Shown piece after piece: positions 31,963 through 45,154 of a stretch of DNA of 64,000 bases. This stretch comes from Macrothele yani (taxonomy: Eukaryota; Arthropoda; Arachnida; Araneae; Macrothelidae). The position numbers and the translations under genes were made by a program. Below the pieces are notes generated by a model that was given only the letters and a program-made list of their open reading frames with translations, did no database searches and was not told where the DNA came from. The stretch spans positions 98,436,489-98,500,488 of the forward strand of contig CM077025.1 of the NCBI GenBank assembly GCA_039090855.1, in the 5' to 3' direction. Every line of letters starts with the position of its first letter. Position 1 is the stretch's first letter.

Positions 31963-33340
31963 ATAAGGCATAGAAATTTAAATTTGCCATCCAGTTGTGA
32001 AGATCATTTAAAATCAGCTACTAGCTGACAACCCAAAGTCAAAAGTTAAAACAGGGGTGTTCGGATAGATGTTTAACTGACGAAGACGTCACCAGTTTTG
32101 ACGTGAATTAACCAAAAAGCAAACGTTCTTTTTTTCTTTTGTTCTTCGAATTTAATTACTGCTATGAGTATCTGAGGCTAGAGACTTTAATTTCCACTCT
32201 TTCCAAAGAAGGAAAGAGCGTCGTGCTCTGTGTAAACGAACGCGATAGTCTTTGCCGGTATTTGAATCCAGTACTTATACATGAGCAAGAGACTGCGACT
32301 TACAGCACTTGGCCAAGACCTGCGATGCGCTTAGGATATCTCTACATAATAAACATTCTACATAGCTTGATTTTTCAAAGTAAGACGAAAAACTACTGAT
32401 AGTCGTGTAGCCCGCGCGCTTAAAACACACAGCTCTGTGAATGGAACTGAAGAAAGTATAAGCAAGCAGTGAAAAGCTGTTTATTGAAAGGGCTTCACTT
32501 CTCCGCAATCATTGGTAACTTTTAAATCTGATATAAGTGCTACATTCCTAATGCGAGAACATAACTGTTTAGCAACTTCACAATTTGTTCGGTACTAAAA
32601 CTTGTCGAAGAAAAAAAAAAATTACTATAGCATCCTAATCACATTTCTCGTTCTGAAGCGAAAAGCTATGCCACGCGCCTGATTGTTGTTTTCTTCTGTT
32701 GAAACACGCGCGCACACACATAAACACACACTTTTAGACCACAAAAATTTAATTCCGCGAAGTTATCTCACTGTAAGGATAAATGTGCTCTATGTTAAAG
32801 TTAGTTAGAGAAGGATATTCAGAGCTATTACTGATGTTCTTGTAACCTGTACTTCGAACCCTTACGTCCAAGAAGAGAGCTGTCGTTTAGGAAACTGCGA
32901 GTTTTGTTATAGAAAGAGTGTAACTGATACGCAGTACAAAGGGTGTAAATTTGCTGAACTGGTCCTTTGAAACACTTGCGCTGTAACAACATTTATTGCA
33001 ACAGGCACTCTCCACCAAAAAAAGCTCGAAAGTTAGTGACATGAAGGGAAGTCAGTATCACGTGACTAAAATTGGTTTAGAGGCCTACGTCAAACTGTTT
33101 ATTTTTAAAAAACATTCAAAACAACAACATCGCGACTTCTTTAGTTTCGCTGTGACAATGTTTCAAAATTAAAAACATGCGCTTAAGAAACACACCTGTT
33201 GATAGATTTCGAAGGAAGGCATTTCCGGATAAGGCTGAAAAATTACAAATATCACAGTACAAGATTTATTTTCATCGCTTTTTCCTCAACAGAGATCTTA
33301 ATTGAAGAATGACATATTCGTAAACTTTTCGTGTGTACTA
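31963..33340. other. Unassigned AT-rich stretch
   Basis: Short ORFs only (for example 86 codons at 32139), with no recognised domain. A CA/CG-repeat tract lies near 32706-32730. Confidence 0.35.
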
Positions 33341-33341
33341 T

Positions 33342-33634
33342 CATAATGCTGGTTAGAAACGACGATTTTTTTTTCATTTTTACACACAAAAGAGCATCCG
33401 TAAGCTAAAAGAACTCACAAAATCCTTAGCTCAACATGTTTAGGCATCACCAGGAGCAAGTCCAACCGGAACTTGGAAAAAGAAGGTCCAACCAGAATTT
33501 GCAACTGATGAAGACATAACTTTAGTTAGATCAAAACATGTTGAGCTTATAATTTTGTAAGTTCTTTTAGTTTATAGATAACGTTTTGTGTGCAAAAATA
33601 AGTAATCGTCGTTTCCAATCAGTATTATTATAAA
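33342..33634. mobile_element. Foldback MITE with long arms
   Basis: The arms pair over much of their length. The left side has GGTTAGAAACGACGATT, TTACACACAAAAG, CTAAAAGAACT and TTAGCTCAACATGTTT. The right side has their complements in mirror order (AAACATGTTGAGCTTA, AGTTCTTTTAG, TTTTGTGTGCAAAAATA, AATCGTCGTTTCCAATC). The ~80-bp centre is unpaired. Non-coding. Confidence 0.85.
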
Positions 33635-34026
33635 CAATGACAATAATTTGTACAAAACAAAGACCACGTGCTAGATCCTACCACATCGATAGATTAGCTT
33701 TGCAAATTTATTGTTATGTATGGGCATGTTATACATACCAATAAATTAACAAAGCAAAGATGATACGCGCTTCAAAAGAAAGTTTTCTCTTGTTTTGCCC
33801 TTTCTTATCCGATGACATTTTTAAAGGCTCAGATTCCGTCCATATTCTTTTAGGGAAATAGTTATCGGAAGCAACACAATTTAAAAATTTTAGTTTGACA
33901 GTTGGTTTCAATTTGTTGTCTTAAATTCAGATAAGCTATAAAAGTTTTTCTTTGGGGGTCGGGGCGGCATGAAATATATTTGGGTTTCTATGATATCAGG
34001 GTGGCATCTGTGTTGTGTGAGATTTT
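33635..34026. other. Unassigned AT-rich spacer
   Basis: Nothing recognised. Confidence 0.3.
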
Positions 34027-34233
34027 TTTTTAGTCGTGGGGTTTGAAGACCACCGTGAACAACTCAATGTACTAAAAGCAATCGCTCGTCTCCAATTTAG
34101 GGTCACTGGTTCCAGGGAAGGGAGAGAGCTACTGTAGTAAGACAAACACAACACCCATGCCTCACGGGATTCGAACCCGGATCCAGCTCGGACGAATTGT
34201 CAGAAGACAGCGTTTAGACTGCCGGGACGGAGA
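34027..34233 (-). mobile_element. SINE-1, diverged copy
   Basis: Matches the SINE-1 consensus with several changes (GTTTGAAGACCACCGTGAACAACTC block, GGTCACTGGTTCCAGG, ATTCGAACCCGG). A short GT microsatellite follows at 34240-34263. Confidence 0.88.
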
Positions 34234-34263
34234 GAGAGAGTGTGTGTGTGTGTGTGTGTGTGT

Positions 34264-34889
34264 AAAAAAAGTATAGCCAAACTCTCGTGAAACTTCCTCA
34301 TTAAAAAAAAAGGGCATTTCTCGAAAGTTACGAAAGTGCATCTATATTTTTTGCGGGATTGTGCAACCTGTAGGGCAAAATTAGTAGATTCGGCGTTCCC
34401 AAATGTTGTTTATTTAAATTTAGTTAAAACTACCGAAGAAATGACATTGGTATAGGCTGAACGAATTCTGTTCCTTTTTCTGCGAAACTACAAAACGATC
34501 TTGATAAATCAGGCATGTCATGCTAAGCATGAGGTTATTGCGAAGATTTCAAAATTTAAATGTCTCTACCCGAAGACATGACATTAAAGACAAATTTGAT
34601 TTTGACATTTACATCTCCCACTCTCCCAGAAAAAAAAAAAAAAATGGGGAAAAACAAACAACAAAAATATCAATGTTTACAATGATACCTAGCAGAAACT
34701 ACTTCATCGCCAGAATCTCGCTGATTAGTAACAATTTAAAATAGGCTACTTTTCATCTAATCGCCTGAAAGATTTTATTTTAGCGAACAGGACCAAACTT
34801 TCAGATGCATTGGCTATTGAGAGTGAGAGAAAGCGATGTTAATATCAGGGGTGATAAAAAAAAAAAGAAAATTCGCGTTAAATTGAAGA
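34264..34889. other. Unassigned AT-rich spacer
   Basis: Nothing recognised. Confidence 0.3.
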
Positions 34890-34897
34890 GTTCAGTA

Positions 34898-35622
34898 TAG
34901 AGATGAGCACTGGCCCGAGTATGATAGAAAGCCCGGAAACGGATCTGGGCCCGGCCCGGGCGGGCTCTTATACGAAATCCCTGACTAAAACGGGCCCGTG
35001 CTCAAGTTAATTTTTCCTTTCACGTTTTCAATTAATTTTGCTTAATACTGCTAAACGAATTAACTAAAGTTATGGGAAACACACAACTGAATGATTGATT
35101 AGGCTATAGTTTCTCTTTTGTTCTTTGCCGAAAATTCTTAATTATTGTTTATGGCATGTTTCGCGTGCATTTCTTTACTCAAAAATGTCTGTGAACATTC
35201 ATTTTAAGTAACAACTACGTATTTTTCTCTAGATATGATCAAAACTGTCAGTATAAAGTTTTCTAGCGACTAAAATTTAAATTTCTGCTTGCTACAATAC
35301 GAAAAATAGAAATTTTGAAAAATGGAAATTTTCGGTCATTCGGGGAAAACATGAAGGCGAGCAGACTGCGGATGGCTCAAGACTGGCCAAATATTCAGTT
35401 GTTACCTGTATATGATGCACATGAATAATTTTTCTCTTTTATTTTGGAGAAGGGATGGTCAACATTGACGGGAAGCACTAACATTCTTATCTGATGAAAA
35501 TATTAATAGGAGTAAAGCAATATATGCTTCATTTCTTCCTTATCACGTAGGGAAAATTTGCACAAATGTTCAGACCCGGGCCTAGACCCGGGCCTTAAAA
35601 AAGGAGTCCGTGCATATCTACA
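34898..35622. mobile_element. hAT-type non-autonomous element, related to 14439-15971
   Basis: Diverged ends TAGAGATGAGCACTGGCCC and GAGTCCGTGCATATCTACA, with GGCCCGG-rich sub-terminal DNA on both sides (34960-35000, 35575-35600). Candidate duplicated octamers are GTTCAGTA and GCTGAGTA (6 of 8 match). No coding region. Confidence 0.7.
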
Positions 35623-35630
35623 GCTGAGTA

Positions 35631-36086
35631 CAATTTTTAAAGTCATTATTGAACCTAAATGACTTTAATGAAGCATGCATAATAAAAAAAGTTTGAATAG
35701 CATTGATGAAAAGTTTTTCGTCGTGCCAAAAATATGCAAATATTGCAGATGGAAGCATTTATAATCACATAAATCAGAATGCCTTTACAATGAATATCGA
35801 TTTGGATATCACGTTTCTCTTTATTTTCCAGATTTTACTTTAATTCTGGAATTTTTTTTTTTTACAGTACAAGGGGATGCAATAATTATTCATCTTTCGT
35901 AATAATAACTTAATTTCAATATTTCCCCATTGTTGTACTTATTTTATCTCGCTTTTAACAATGACAACGGAACATCAGATCTGTCATTATCAAAATAAAA
36001 AACGATAAAAATTTGTCTAAGAAGAAACGTTTTGGAAGAAAGGTAATTAAAATTCCTAACCTTCTCCGTCCAGAATAAGAAAGCTA
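35631..36086. other. Unassigned AT-rich spacer
   Basis: Nothing recognised. Confidence 0.3.
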
Positions 36087-36097
36087 AACATTTGATA

Positions 36098-37600
36098 AAT
36101 ACACAGTTGACGTGGATCAGAAACATCAAATAGAAGTCAACGCTCTTTCCACGTTTAAAAGCGAGTCACGGAAAAATTTCTCATCAGCCGCCACCGGGAA
36201 TCGAACCCAGGGTCTTCCCGTTACGCGCCGGATATTCTTCCACTGCACCACAGCGGTCTCGAAGTTTTCCAGACCTTCACTAACGACTAAACTACCAAAC
36301 CACATGGCAGGTTGCTTCTTTGGAGCCCCGCACAATGAGACTGGGGATTCACCAAAGATGAACAACAGCAAGTCTGAACAAATAACTAGAAGGCGAATGA
36401 ATGATAAATACACAGTTGACGTGGACCAGGAACATCAAATAGAAGTCAACGCTCTTTCCACGTTTAAAAGCGAGTCACGGAAAAATTTCTCAGCAGCCGC
36501 CACCGGGAATCGAACCCAGGGTCTTCCCGTTACGCGCCGGATATTCTTCCACTGCACCACAGCGGTCTCGAAGTTTTCCAAACTCACTAACGACAAACTA
36601 CCAAACCACATGGCAGGTTGCTTCTTTGGAGCCCCGCACAATGCTGGGGATTCACCAAAGATGAACAGCAGCAACTGAACAAATAACTAGAAGGCGAATG
36701 AATGATAAATACACAGTTGACGTGGACCAGGAACATCAAATAGAAGTCAACGCTCTTTCCACGTTTAAAAGCGAGTCACGGAAAAATTTCTCAGCAGCCG
36801 CCACCGGGAATCGAACCCAGGGTCCTCCCATTACGCGCCGGATATTCTTCCACTGCACCACAGCGGTCTCGAAGTTTTCCAGACTCACTAACGACAAACT
36901 ACCAAACCACATGGCAGGTTGCTTCTTTGGAGCCCCGCACAATGCTGAGGATTCACCAAAGATGAGCAGCAGCAACTGAACAAATAACTAGAAGGCGAAT
37001 GAATGATAAATACACAGTTGACGTGGACCAGGAACATCAAATAGAAGTCAACGCTCTTTCCACGTTTAAAAGCGAGTCACGGAAAAATTTCTCAGCAGCC
37101 ACCACCGGGAATCGAACCCAGGGTCCTCCCGTTACGCGCCGGATATTCTTCCACTGCACCACAGCGGTCTCGAAGTTTTCCAAACTCACTAACGACAAAC
37201 TACCAAACCACATGGCAGGTTGCTTCTTTGGAGCCCCGCACAATGCTGGGGATTCACCAAAGATGAACAGCAGCAACTGAACAAATAACTAGAAGGCGAA
37301 TGAATGATAAATACACAGTTGACGTGGACCAGGAACATCAAATAGAAGTCAACGCTCTTTCCACGTTTAAAAGCGAGTCACGGAAAAATTTCTCAGCAGC
37401 CGCCACCGGGAATCGAACCCAGGGTCCTCCCGTTACGCGCCGGATATTCTTCCACTGCACCACAGCGGTCTCGAAGTTTTCCAAACTCACTAACAATAAA
37501 CTACCAAACCACATGGCAGGGTTGCTTCTTTGAAGTCCCGCACAATGCTGGGGATTCACCAAAGATGAACAGCAGCAACTGAACAAATAACTAGAAGGCG
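36098..37600 (-). repeat. Five tandem tRNA-derived SINE units (family 4)
   Basis: Unit starts (ACACAGTTGACGTGGA) lie at 36101, 36410, 36711, 37012 and 37313. Periods are 309 bp then 301 bp three times, and the units are near identical. Each unit has a minus-strand tRNA-like segment with box A-like TGGTGCAGTGGAAGAATA and box B-like GGTTCGATTCCCGG. The whole array, not each unit, is flanked by AACATTTGATA (36087-36097 and 37601-37611). The first unit has extra bases around 36282 and 36339. ORFs of up to 188 codons across the array are artefacts of the period. Confidence 0.95.
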
Positions 37601-37611
37601 AACATTTGATA

Positions 37612-38229
37612 CCGGAAATGTAAAAATGCATACTGAAATTTCAGAAAGAAGACTAAAATATATAAAGCAAGTCAAAACAAGCCCAATATTAGGAAGTAAC
37701 AGATGAACAAAAAAAAAAAAAAAAAAAAAATTAAGTGAATTACGTAGGCTGTAACGAAGCAGGTAGAACGCTGTTCTTTGCTGTGGAATGGAGCATATGA
37801 ATATAACAGAATAGTGACATATAATAAACTTATTTTTACAGTTCGTAAGACTCCCGTGAGTAGCTGCTGCATTGGAGCTAAAGCTTATGGTGATAAACTG
37901 TTGCTCGCCATTAGAACGAATAAATGGCAAATGCAATCAATAAATGAAAAAAGCGATACGCTTTTTTCAGATTTTCTCTTCGTTCTCGCTGCTAATTTTA
38001 AATAAAAATATCTATTAGAAGCATTATCGAGATCATCTGTGTTTGGCCGCAATTATTTCAGCTCAAACATTTAAGAAAAGTTTGAATATGTAAAAACAGT
38101 TTCAAAAACAAAACATTACGTTTTAATAGTTTACGTCCATTTTCTTATCTTCTGGGGAGAAATGGGTGGGAGTTTGACACAAAAATAATCAACTCTATGG
38201 AGTTTAGGCTGTCTGATCTTAATTTTGTG
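37612..38229. other. Unassigned AT-rich spacer
   Basis: Long poly-A run at 37710-37730. A minus-strand frame in 37556-37936 shows no known domain. Confidence 0.3.
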
Positions 38230-38241
38230 AATATGAACAGG

Positions 38242-38461
38242 GCCCCCCCGGTGGCGCAGTGGTCTAAGCGATGGCCTCTGATCATTCGTCTGAACGGGGT
38301 CCGGGTTCGAATCCCGTGAGGCATGGATGTTGTGTTTGTCTTACGGCACTGGCTCTCTCCCTTCCCTGGAACCAGTGACCCTAAATTAGGGACGGGCGAC
38401 TGCTTATAGCCCATTGAGTTGCTCACGGTGGTCGTTAAAAATCCAATCAAAAAAAAAAAAA
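38242..38461 (+). mobile_element. SINE-1, plus strand
   Basis: Full length with A-tail. Flanked by AATATGAACAGG (38230-38241) and AATATGAATAGG (38462-38473). Confidence 0.95.
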
Positions 38462-38733
38462 AATATGAATAGGACCTACGCCTTGAAAAATGTCATCGTA
38501 TACGGACTGATGTAAACTAGTGAGACAAATAGTTTTCTCAAAACAACCAAATTCAATGCAACGTGCAGTGAAAACCTCGGTTATGCGTTTTTCTAGGAGA
38601 TGGCCTTAAAAAACGCATAAATGTTAAAAAAAAAAACGTATAAAGGAAAATTCGAAATGTTAAACACTATTGTAAAGTTGTATTCTTTGAAGAAGTACAT
38701 GATTTCCTAAAGAATGGTTTCAAGTCGAATTGG

Positions 38734-38964
38734 GCCGCCCCGGTGGCGCAGTGGTCTAAGGCGTTGGCCTCTGATCATTCGTCCGTAAGGGGTCCGGGTT
38801 CGAATCCCGGTCAGGCATGGATGTTGTGTTTGTCTTACGGCACTGGCTCTCTCCCTTCCCTGGAACCAGTGACCCTAAATTAGGGACGGGCGACTGCTTA
38901 TAGCCCATTGAGTTGCTCACGGTGGTCGTTAAACCTCCAATCAAAAAAAAAAAAAAAAAAAAAA
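38734..38964 (+). mobile_element. SINE-1, plus strand, near consensus
   Basis: Flanked by the perfect 12-bp duplication AAGTCGAATTGG (38722-38733 and 38965-38976). It has a long A-tail. This copy and those at 8317 and 9367 share CTTAGACC and GGCCGCCCCGG features. Confidence 0.95.
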
Positions 38965-39533
38965 AAGTCGAATTGGCGGCAAAAGAAATAAAGCGTTACA
39001 AGTTATAATATACAGTATTTAATCGCATTGCAAAGATCATTAAGCTATTAAACTTCTCTTTTTATGACTTTGTCTATAAAATGCCTATTTCTGGTTTAAG
39101 TGCAATCTTCTCAACTAAGAATCCGAGACTAATGCTTCAGTATGGAATTCACGGATTAACAGTTTGTTATTGTTTCTAATCCTGAGTGCATCCATTTGAA
39201 ACCAGAATGTTGAATATTGATGATGCCATTTAGATTCTACTACGCTAAGAGGTAGTGATGCCACAAACAGTGCATGGGTAATGAAAAATCTCGAGGCCCT
39301 TTTGCAAAAATCTATTAGCTTTAAATTTTTCAAAATTTTAACTTTCATATTATTCAACTAGGCTTTACGGACGTTTAAATAAATCAAGTTCTTTAAAACC
39401 TGAAAGTTTTCGTAAAACCAAAACTGTTACACTCTATTGCGTGAAACGAAAATGTACTAATTGTAATTAAAATGATTGCCCTACTTTTATACCGATACAA
39501 AGTACTACAAAACACTCACGCCAAAGTTAATCA

Positions 39534-39761
39534 GCCATCCCGGTGGCGCAGTGGGATAAGCGATGGCTTATTACCATTCGTCCGTGAAGGGTCCGGGTTC
39601 GAATCCCGGTTAGGCATGGATGTTGTGTTTGTCTTGCGGCACTGGCTCTCTCCCTTCCTTGGAATCAGTGGCCCTAAATTAGGGACGGGCGACTGCTTAC
39701 AGCCCGTTGAGTTGCTCACGGTGGTCGTTAAACCTCCAATCAAAGAAAAAATATATATAGC
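39534..39761 (+). mobile_element. SINE-1 in repeat X
   Basis: Plus strand. The flanks AAGTTAATCA and AAGTTAGTAA suggest a diverged duplication. Confidence 0.92.
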
Positions 39762-39781
39762 AAGTTAGTAAAATCATGCAA

Positions 39782-40506
39782 TGCATTGATTATGATTGGC
39801 TTTCCAACATACCAGAAATCGTTACTAAAGTTATGAGGATAATGGCTGTTTGATAAATCTCGCTCCTGTGCCCTGACCTTTGATCCCATTTCGATTATAT
39901 TCAACAGAACTGGTTCGGTTTACCTCCAAAACAACATACCAAAGTTTTGTCGCAATAGAAGCATTTTTAGTCAAGTTATGAGGATAATGGCAGGTGAATA
40001 AATCTCGCTCTTGTGTCCTGACCTTTGATCCCATTTCGATTATATTCAACAGAACCGATTCAGTATATCTTCGGAACAACATGATAAAGTTCTGTTGGAA
40101 TCGAAGAATTTTTACGCAAGTTATGACGCATAAGGGCAATGGAATAGATCCTGCTCGTATGTTCTGACCGTTGATCCCATTTCGGCCATTTTCAATAGGG
40201 TTCGTCCCCAAGTGGTCCCCTACCACAGACTAAAATTTCCTCGAAATCAAACAATTTTTTGCGCAAGTTGAGGCATAAGGGCAATGGAATTGATCCCGCT
40301 CCTATGTCCTGACCTTTGAGCCCATTTCGTCCATTTTCAATAGGGTTCGTTCATCCCCAGGTGCGCCCTTACCACATACTAAAATTTCATCGAAATCGAA
40401 CCATTTTTACGCGAGTTATCGAGCGGACGGGCACAGATAGACGGACAAAGCTGTAGCGTATACGCTTCTTCAACCTACGGTTGGAAAGCGTAAAAAAGGT
40501 AATCAT
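39782..40506. mobile_element. Four-unit (145-bp) tandem element with 9-bp duplication
   Basis: The phrase TGACCTTTGATCCCATTTCG recurs at about 39874, 40019, 40165 and 40310, giving a period of 145-146 bp. The right end carries GAGTTATCGAGCGGACGGGC and GTATACGC/CAACCTACGGTTG hairpins, then an A-rich end. ATCATGCAA flanks the block (39773-39781, 40507-40515), so it inserted as a unit. The element class is unknown. Confidence 0.75.
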
Positions 40507-40944
40507 ATCATGCAAATTTTCTTTTAGAGAAGTAAGGCCTGCCTCTTAGAAATGCCTCATGATCACACATACAAAACATGTAACTGCCATGTGACAGTGT
40601 CTAATGACCTTTTCTGGTTTATACGAAAATTCAAAACATATAAGTGAGCAAATAAATAAGTAACGATTAAAAAATTTTAAAATCAAAAAACGCAAAACTA
40701 ATTAAATTATTTACCCTTGAAAATAAAAAACACACTTAACATAATGAACCAATGTTTTGCACGCAGCAAAACAAAATTTCCTTGACTTTGTTAAAAAAAA
40801 GACTGAAATACAAAAAAAACAGATCTCTGTTCCTTCGTTCCCGCGAAAAATACCTTTTAGTTCATTATATCCCGAAAGATGCGTTATGACGTACTACCGA
40901 GGTAAAAACATGTGTCAAGACGACAAATCTGCCGCGCGACATTC

Positions 40945-41015
40945 TGTCCGCGTAGCTCAGTTGGGGGAGCGACTTACTCCGGAGTGGGGGATACGGACAA
41001 ACTTGTGTTTTCACA
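40945..41015 (+). mobile_element. tRNA-like fragment, family 3
   Basis: GTCCGCGTAGCTCAGTTGGG and GAGCGACTTACTCCGGA match the 5' half of the tRNA-like block at 27599. The T arm is lost. Confidence 0.6.
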
Positions 41016-41389
41016 GCGTAGTCATGTTCAAACATCTGGAATACATACATCCTATCCTCATTGGTGTAAACATTTCATTCTTTGCACTGATATTTCTTTC
41101 ACATTCTCTTGTTAATTAATATACACGCACAGGAACTATTGCTGGTTGTGAAAAGGGGCCTCAAGACTTTACTTATCTACTTAAAAAAAAAAAAAGTTTT
41201 TTTTTTTTTTTTTCAAAGCTGCCTAAATTCCTGACTAGTTTCATATGAAGTTATGGCTAGAGGTCGCTTACCCGTGAGGTCTGTCCCCCCGCAATGCTGG
41301 GGTTGCGGCTGCTATCTGTACGCCCCTAGCCACAAAATTACGTCCCAGAGATTTATCAATCTTTAAATAGCGCCAATGTGTATGACTCA
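41016..41389. other. Unassigned spacer
   Basis: A/T homopolymer runs at 41182-41214. Nothing else recognised. Confidence 0.3.
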
Positions 41390-41535
41390 TGAGATGGTGA
41401 AATGTGACGTGCCTGCCCAGCAAGACGCACACGACATAAAGGCAGATAGCAGTAGGAACGAACGTCCGCATAGCTCAATTGGTAGAGCGACTTATTCCGG
41501 GATGAGGGGACCCGGGTTCGAGCCCCGGCGTTTTT
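41390..41535 (+). mobile_element. tRNA-like repeat, family 3, second copy
   Basis: Shares ~55 bp upstream (GACGCACACGACATAAAGGC) and the tRNA-like part (GTCCGCATAGCTCAATTGG, GGGTTCGAGCCCCGGCG) with 27541-27675. The last acceptor bases are missing; a T-rich tract follows. Confidence 0.7.
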
Positions 41536-42660
41536 TGTTTTGTTTTTTTTTTTTTGTTTTTTTTAATTTCAACCGTGTTGATCGGAAATTTCTCAGAAAT
41601 TTTAAAGCAATCGGATTTGAATAAACCTGTTCGTAGGTGTAACATTCTATATATCTAGCGCCTTATGTGGAGAGACCCGATTCAGCAGCTGCTGAGCAGA
41701 TGTATAACAGGGACACGAAAAAGACGAACATTCTTTGGGCAAGACGAAAACGGGCATTAGAAGTGAAGTGAATTTCTTCAATAATGCACCGAAAATTTTC
41801 AGAAGAAGAAAAGACAGTTTCAAACACTAAAGCGCAGAAAAGTTATTTAGGGAATCGAACTAAATTTTTCGCAATCTCCGTTATGGGAACTATGCAGATA
41901 TACTGATGACATATACTGAAATGGCAATAATTAAATCCCTCTGATATATATTTATTTCCATTTTTCATAAAGCCATGAATAAACATACGAGAATTTCCGT
42001 GTGTTCATCAGGTTTTTCCTAGAACAAAACAGATAAATACACTTTCCAGAGCTTAAGGGATCTCTGAAAACAGCGACACGTGAAGTATTTCTGCAGACAG
42101 TACCTGATTTTCTGGAGATAGATTGTGTGTGTGTGTGTGTCCCTTATCTCAGCAATATTTGTACTTCGTTTTACCATTTATTCTGATGCTATTGACTGTC
42201 TTAGAACCAAGACATTGAGTTTTAGAACCAAAACTAATAAATTCTTTGAGTATTTCTGAAACTTAGGAAACTTGCTGCTTCTCTAAAAGAAACTAAAAGA
42301 ACAAGCCAGTTATCTATGTAAATAAAGACATAGGAACTTTTGTACAAACAAAAACACAGAACTTAGAAAATAAATCACGGAATATTAGAAGGTACCCACA
42401 TCAGCTTGCCCAATTGAAATGACGTGGAATTTAATCAGAAAATATTAAAAATTACTCTTGAAAGTCCACCAAACTCAGTTCACAATTTTATAAATATATT
42501 GTGAAATGCTCTTAGGTACAGGACAAAATACATGGTAATGCATTTTTGAATTTTGTGTAAAAACTGCGCAATATATTTTCATAATTTTTTTCATTTTCAC
42601 TGTTATCAGTTGCGGTATATATAAATTCTTCCCATTGAACATTCTGCAATTGTTGCAAGA
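41536..42660. other. Unassigned AT-rich spacer
   Basis: Short GT tract at 42125-42140. No gene recognised. Confidence 0.35.
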
Positions 42661-42672
42661 CAAAAAAATTCT

Positions 42673-43568
<896 letters not shown>

Positions 43569-43598
<30 letters not shown>

Positions 43599-43785
43599 CT
43601 GATTGAAGGTTTGACGACCACCGTGAGCAACTTAATGGGCTATAAGCAGTCGCTCATCCCTAATTTAGGGTCATTGTGTCCAGGGAAGAAAGAGATAGAG
43701 AGCCAGTGCTGTAAGACAAACACAACATCCATGCCTCACCGGGATTCGAACCCGGACCCCTTTTCGGACGAATGAAAAGAAGCCA
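43569..43785 (-). mobile_element. SINE-1, head-truncated, upstream of Tc1 relic
   Basis: Minus strand, with a long poly-T at left. The tRNA head ends abruptly at GAATGAAAAGAAGCCACTGC, joining the Tc1 relic. Confidence 0.9.
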
Positions 43786-44515
43786 CTGCGTATGGGGCTC
43801 CAATACAGACGGATGGTCACTGCACCTATGCTAACGAAGGTGCATCGGCAGAAAAGGCTTACATTTGCACGGCAGTATCGGAATTGAACCTTCGCTGATT
43901 GGCAAAGGATTGCCTTCTCCGAAGAGTCATTTTGTGCTTCATCGAACGGATAGACGTTGGCCAGAAACATCAGAGAACACTCTTCAACCATTGCTGGAAG
44001 AACACAAGCTGGTGGTGGCAGCGTTATGGTCTGGGGAATGTTTTCGTGGCATTCTACGGGTCTACTAATACATGTGGAATGCACTATGGACAGAATTCGT
44101 TATGAATCCATCCTTGCAGACCACGTACACCCATACATGTTGATTGTCTTCCCTGGGGCGGATGGGATCTTCCAGCACGACAATGCGACGTGTCACACAG
44201 CTGGTAATGTCCGAGAGTGGTTGGAAGAGCACGATAAAGACTTCAAAGTACTTCTCTGGACCGCTAATTCCCCAGACTTAACCCAATTCAGCATCTGTGG
44301 GACCACCTCGATAGTGTTGTTCGCTCCATGGAACCTCCACCACACACTCTCCAGCAGCTGCCAGATGCACTGCAGTCAACATGGCTCCAAATACCTGCGA
44401 ACACCTTCCAGCATCTTATTGAGTTACTCTCAGCCCGTCTTGCTGCTGTCCGAGCTGCACACGGCGGTTACTCAGGATATTAGCTGGTGGTCACAATTAT
44501 GTGGCTCGATCGTGT
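43786..44515 (+). pseudogene. Tc1 transposase relic
   Basis: The plus strand reads, over several frames: MVTAPMLTKVHRQKRLTFAR, WQRIAFSEESF (first catalytic Asp now Glu), AGGGSVMVWGMFSWHSTGLL, ADHVHPYMLIVFPGADG, FQHDNATCHTAGNVREWLEE (second Asp intact), NSPDL and PIQHLWDHLDS (catalytic Glu now Gln). It resembles the Tc1 group with DNAPCHTA and EEHDK. Two changed catalytic residues and frameshifts make it dead. Confidence 0.88.
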
Positions 44516-45150
44516 ATATACAGGGCGTTCAAAATATCTCTCCGCAGTGGGTGTCTTATTTGGTAATCAAACAAATGTATTATAGGAACATATAATTTAC
44601 TTACTTACAGGAAGTGATGAAACTGTCATCCTTTATTTTCAAGACATAACCTAATTGTTTAATACATGTTTTTAAACACACCTGCTGGAGTTAAGAAGTT
44701 TCTCCTCAGTAATGTTAAGGCTCTTTCTCCTAATTTTGACGGCGTTGATTTAAAAGTCAAAATTTTTGAATTAAGCAACTTGTATGTTTAATTTTGGTTA
44801 TTGCTATTTTTTTGATGACATATCAAGCTTCAGAATATGTTTCACAGCAACATCAATTTTCACAAGTTTGAGATGAGTTGAAATCAAAATGTGGATTTGG
44901 TTTTCATAATTGTTCCTCAAAAGGAAGGGACTTTTTTCCTTCTGAGGACACTCTTTCTTCATATCGCATGACAAATTATTTTTTAGTCCATGGGCACCAG
45001 TGTCGAGCACAAAATTCCACAGTGCGCATTTTTCTATGGAAAAAAAAATATTTTTTTTTTTTTTTTGCTTTTCGAAAATAAAACGGTAGTAAAGCCGGGT
45101 CAAAATTGGGTCAGGAATACGTTAACCCAACCCGTTTAACTAGCTAGAAA
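44516..45150. other. Unassigned AT-rich spacer
   Basis: Begins ATACAGGGCGTTCAAAATAT at about 44518, which looks like a DNA transposon terminus without a matching right end in view. Confidence 0.35.
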
Positions 45151-45154
45151 TTAT

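Larger units (their letters stand above)
39254..40895. repeat. Dispersed repeat X, copy 2, with two insertions
   Basis: Homologous to 25567-26475 in the segments 39291-39523 and 40507-40895. It is split by a SINE-1 and then by a 4-unit tandem element. See copy 1 for shared words. Confidence 0.7.

Noticed and set aside
36112..36678. 188-codon plus-strand frame across two SINE units, and 79-97-codon minus-strand frames in each unit
   Set aside because: They repeat with the 301-bp unit and run through tRNA-like promoter sequence; artefacts of the array.
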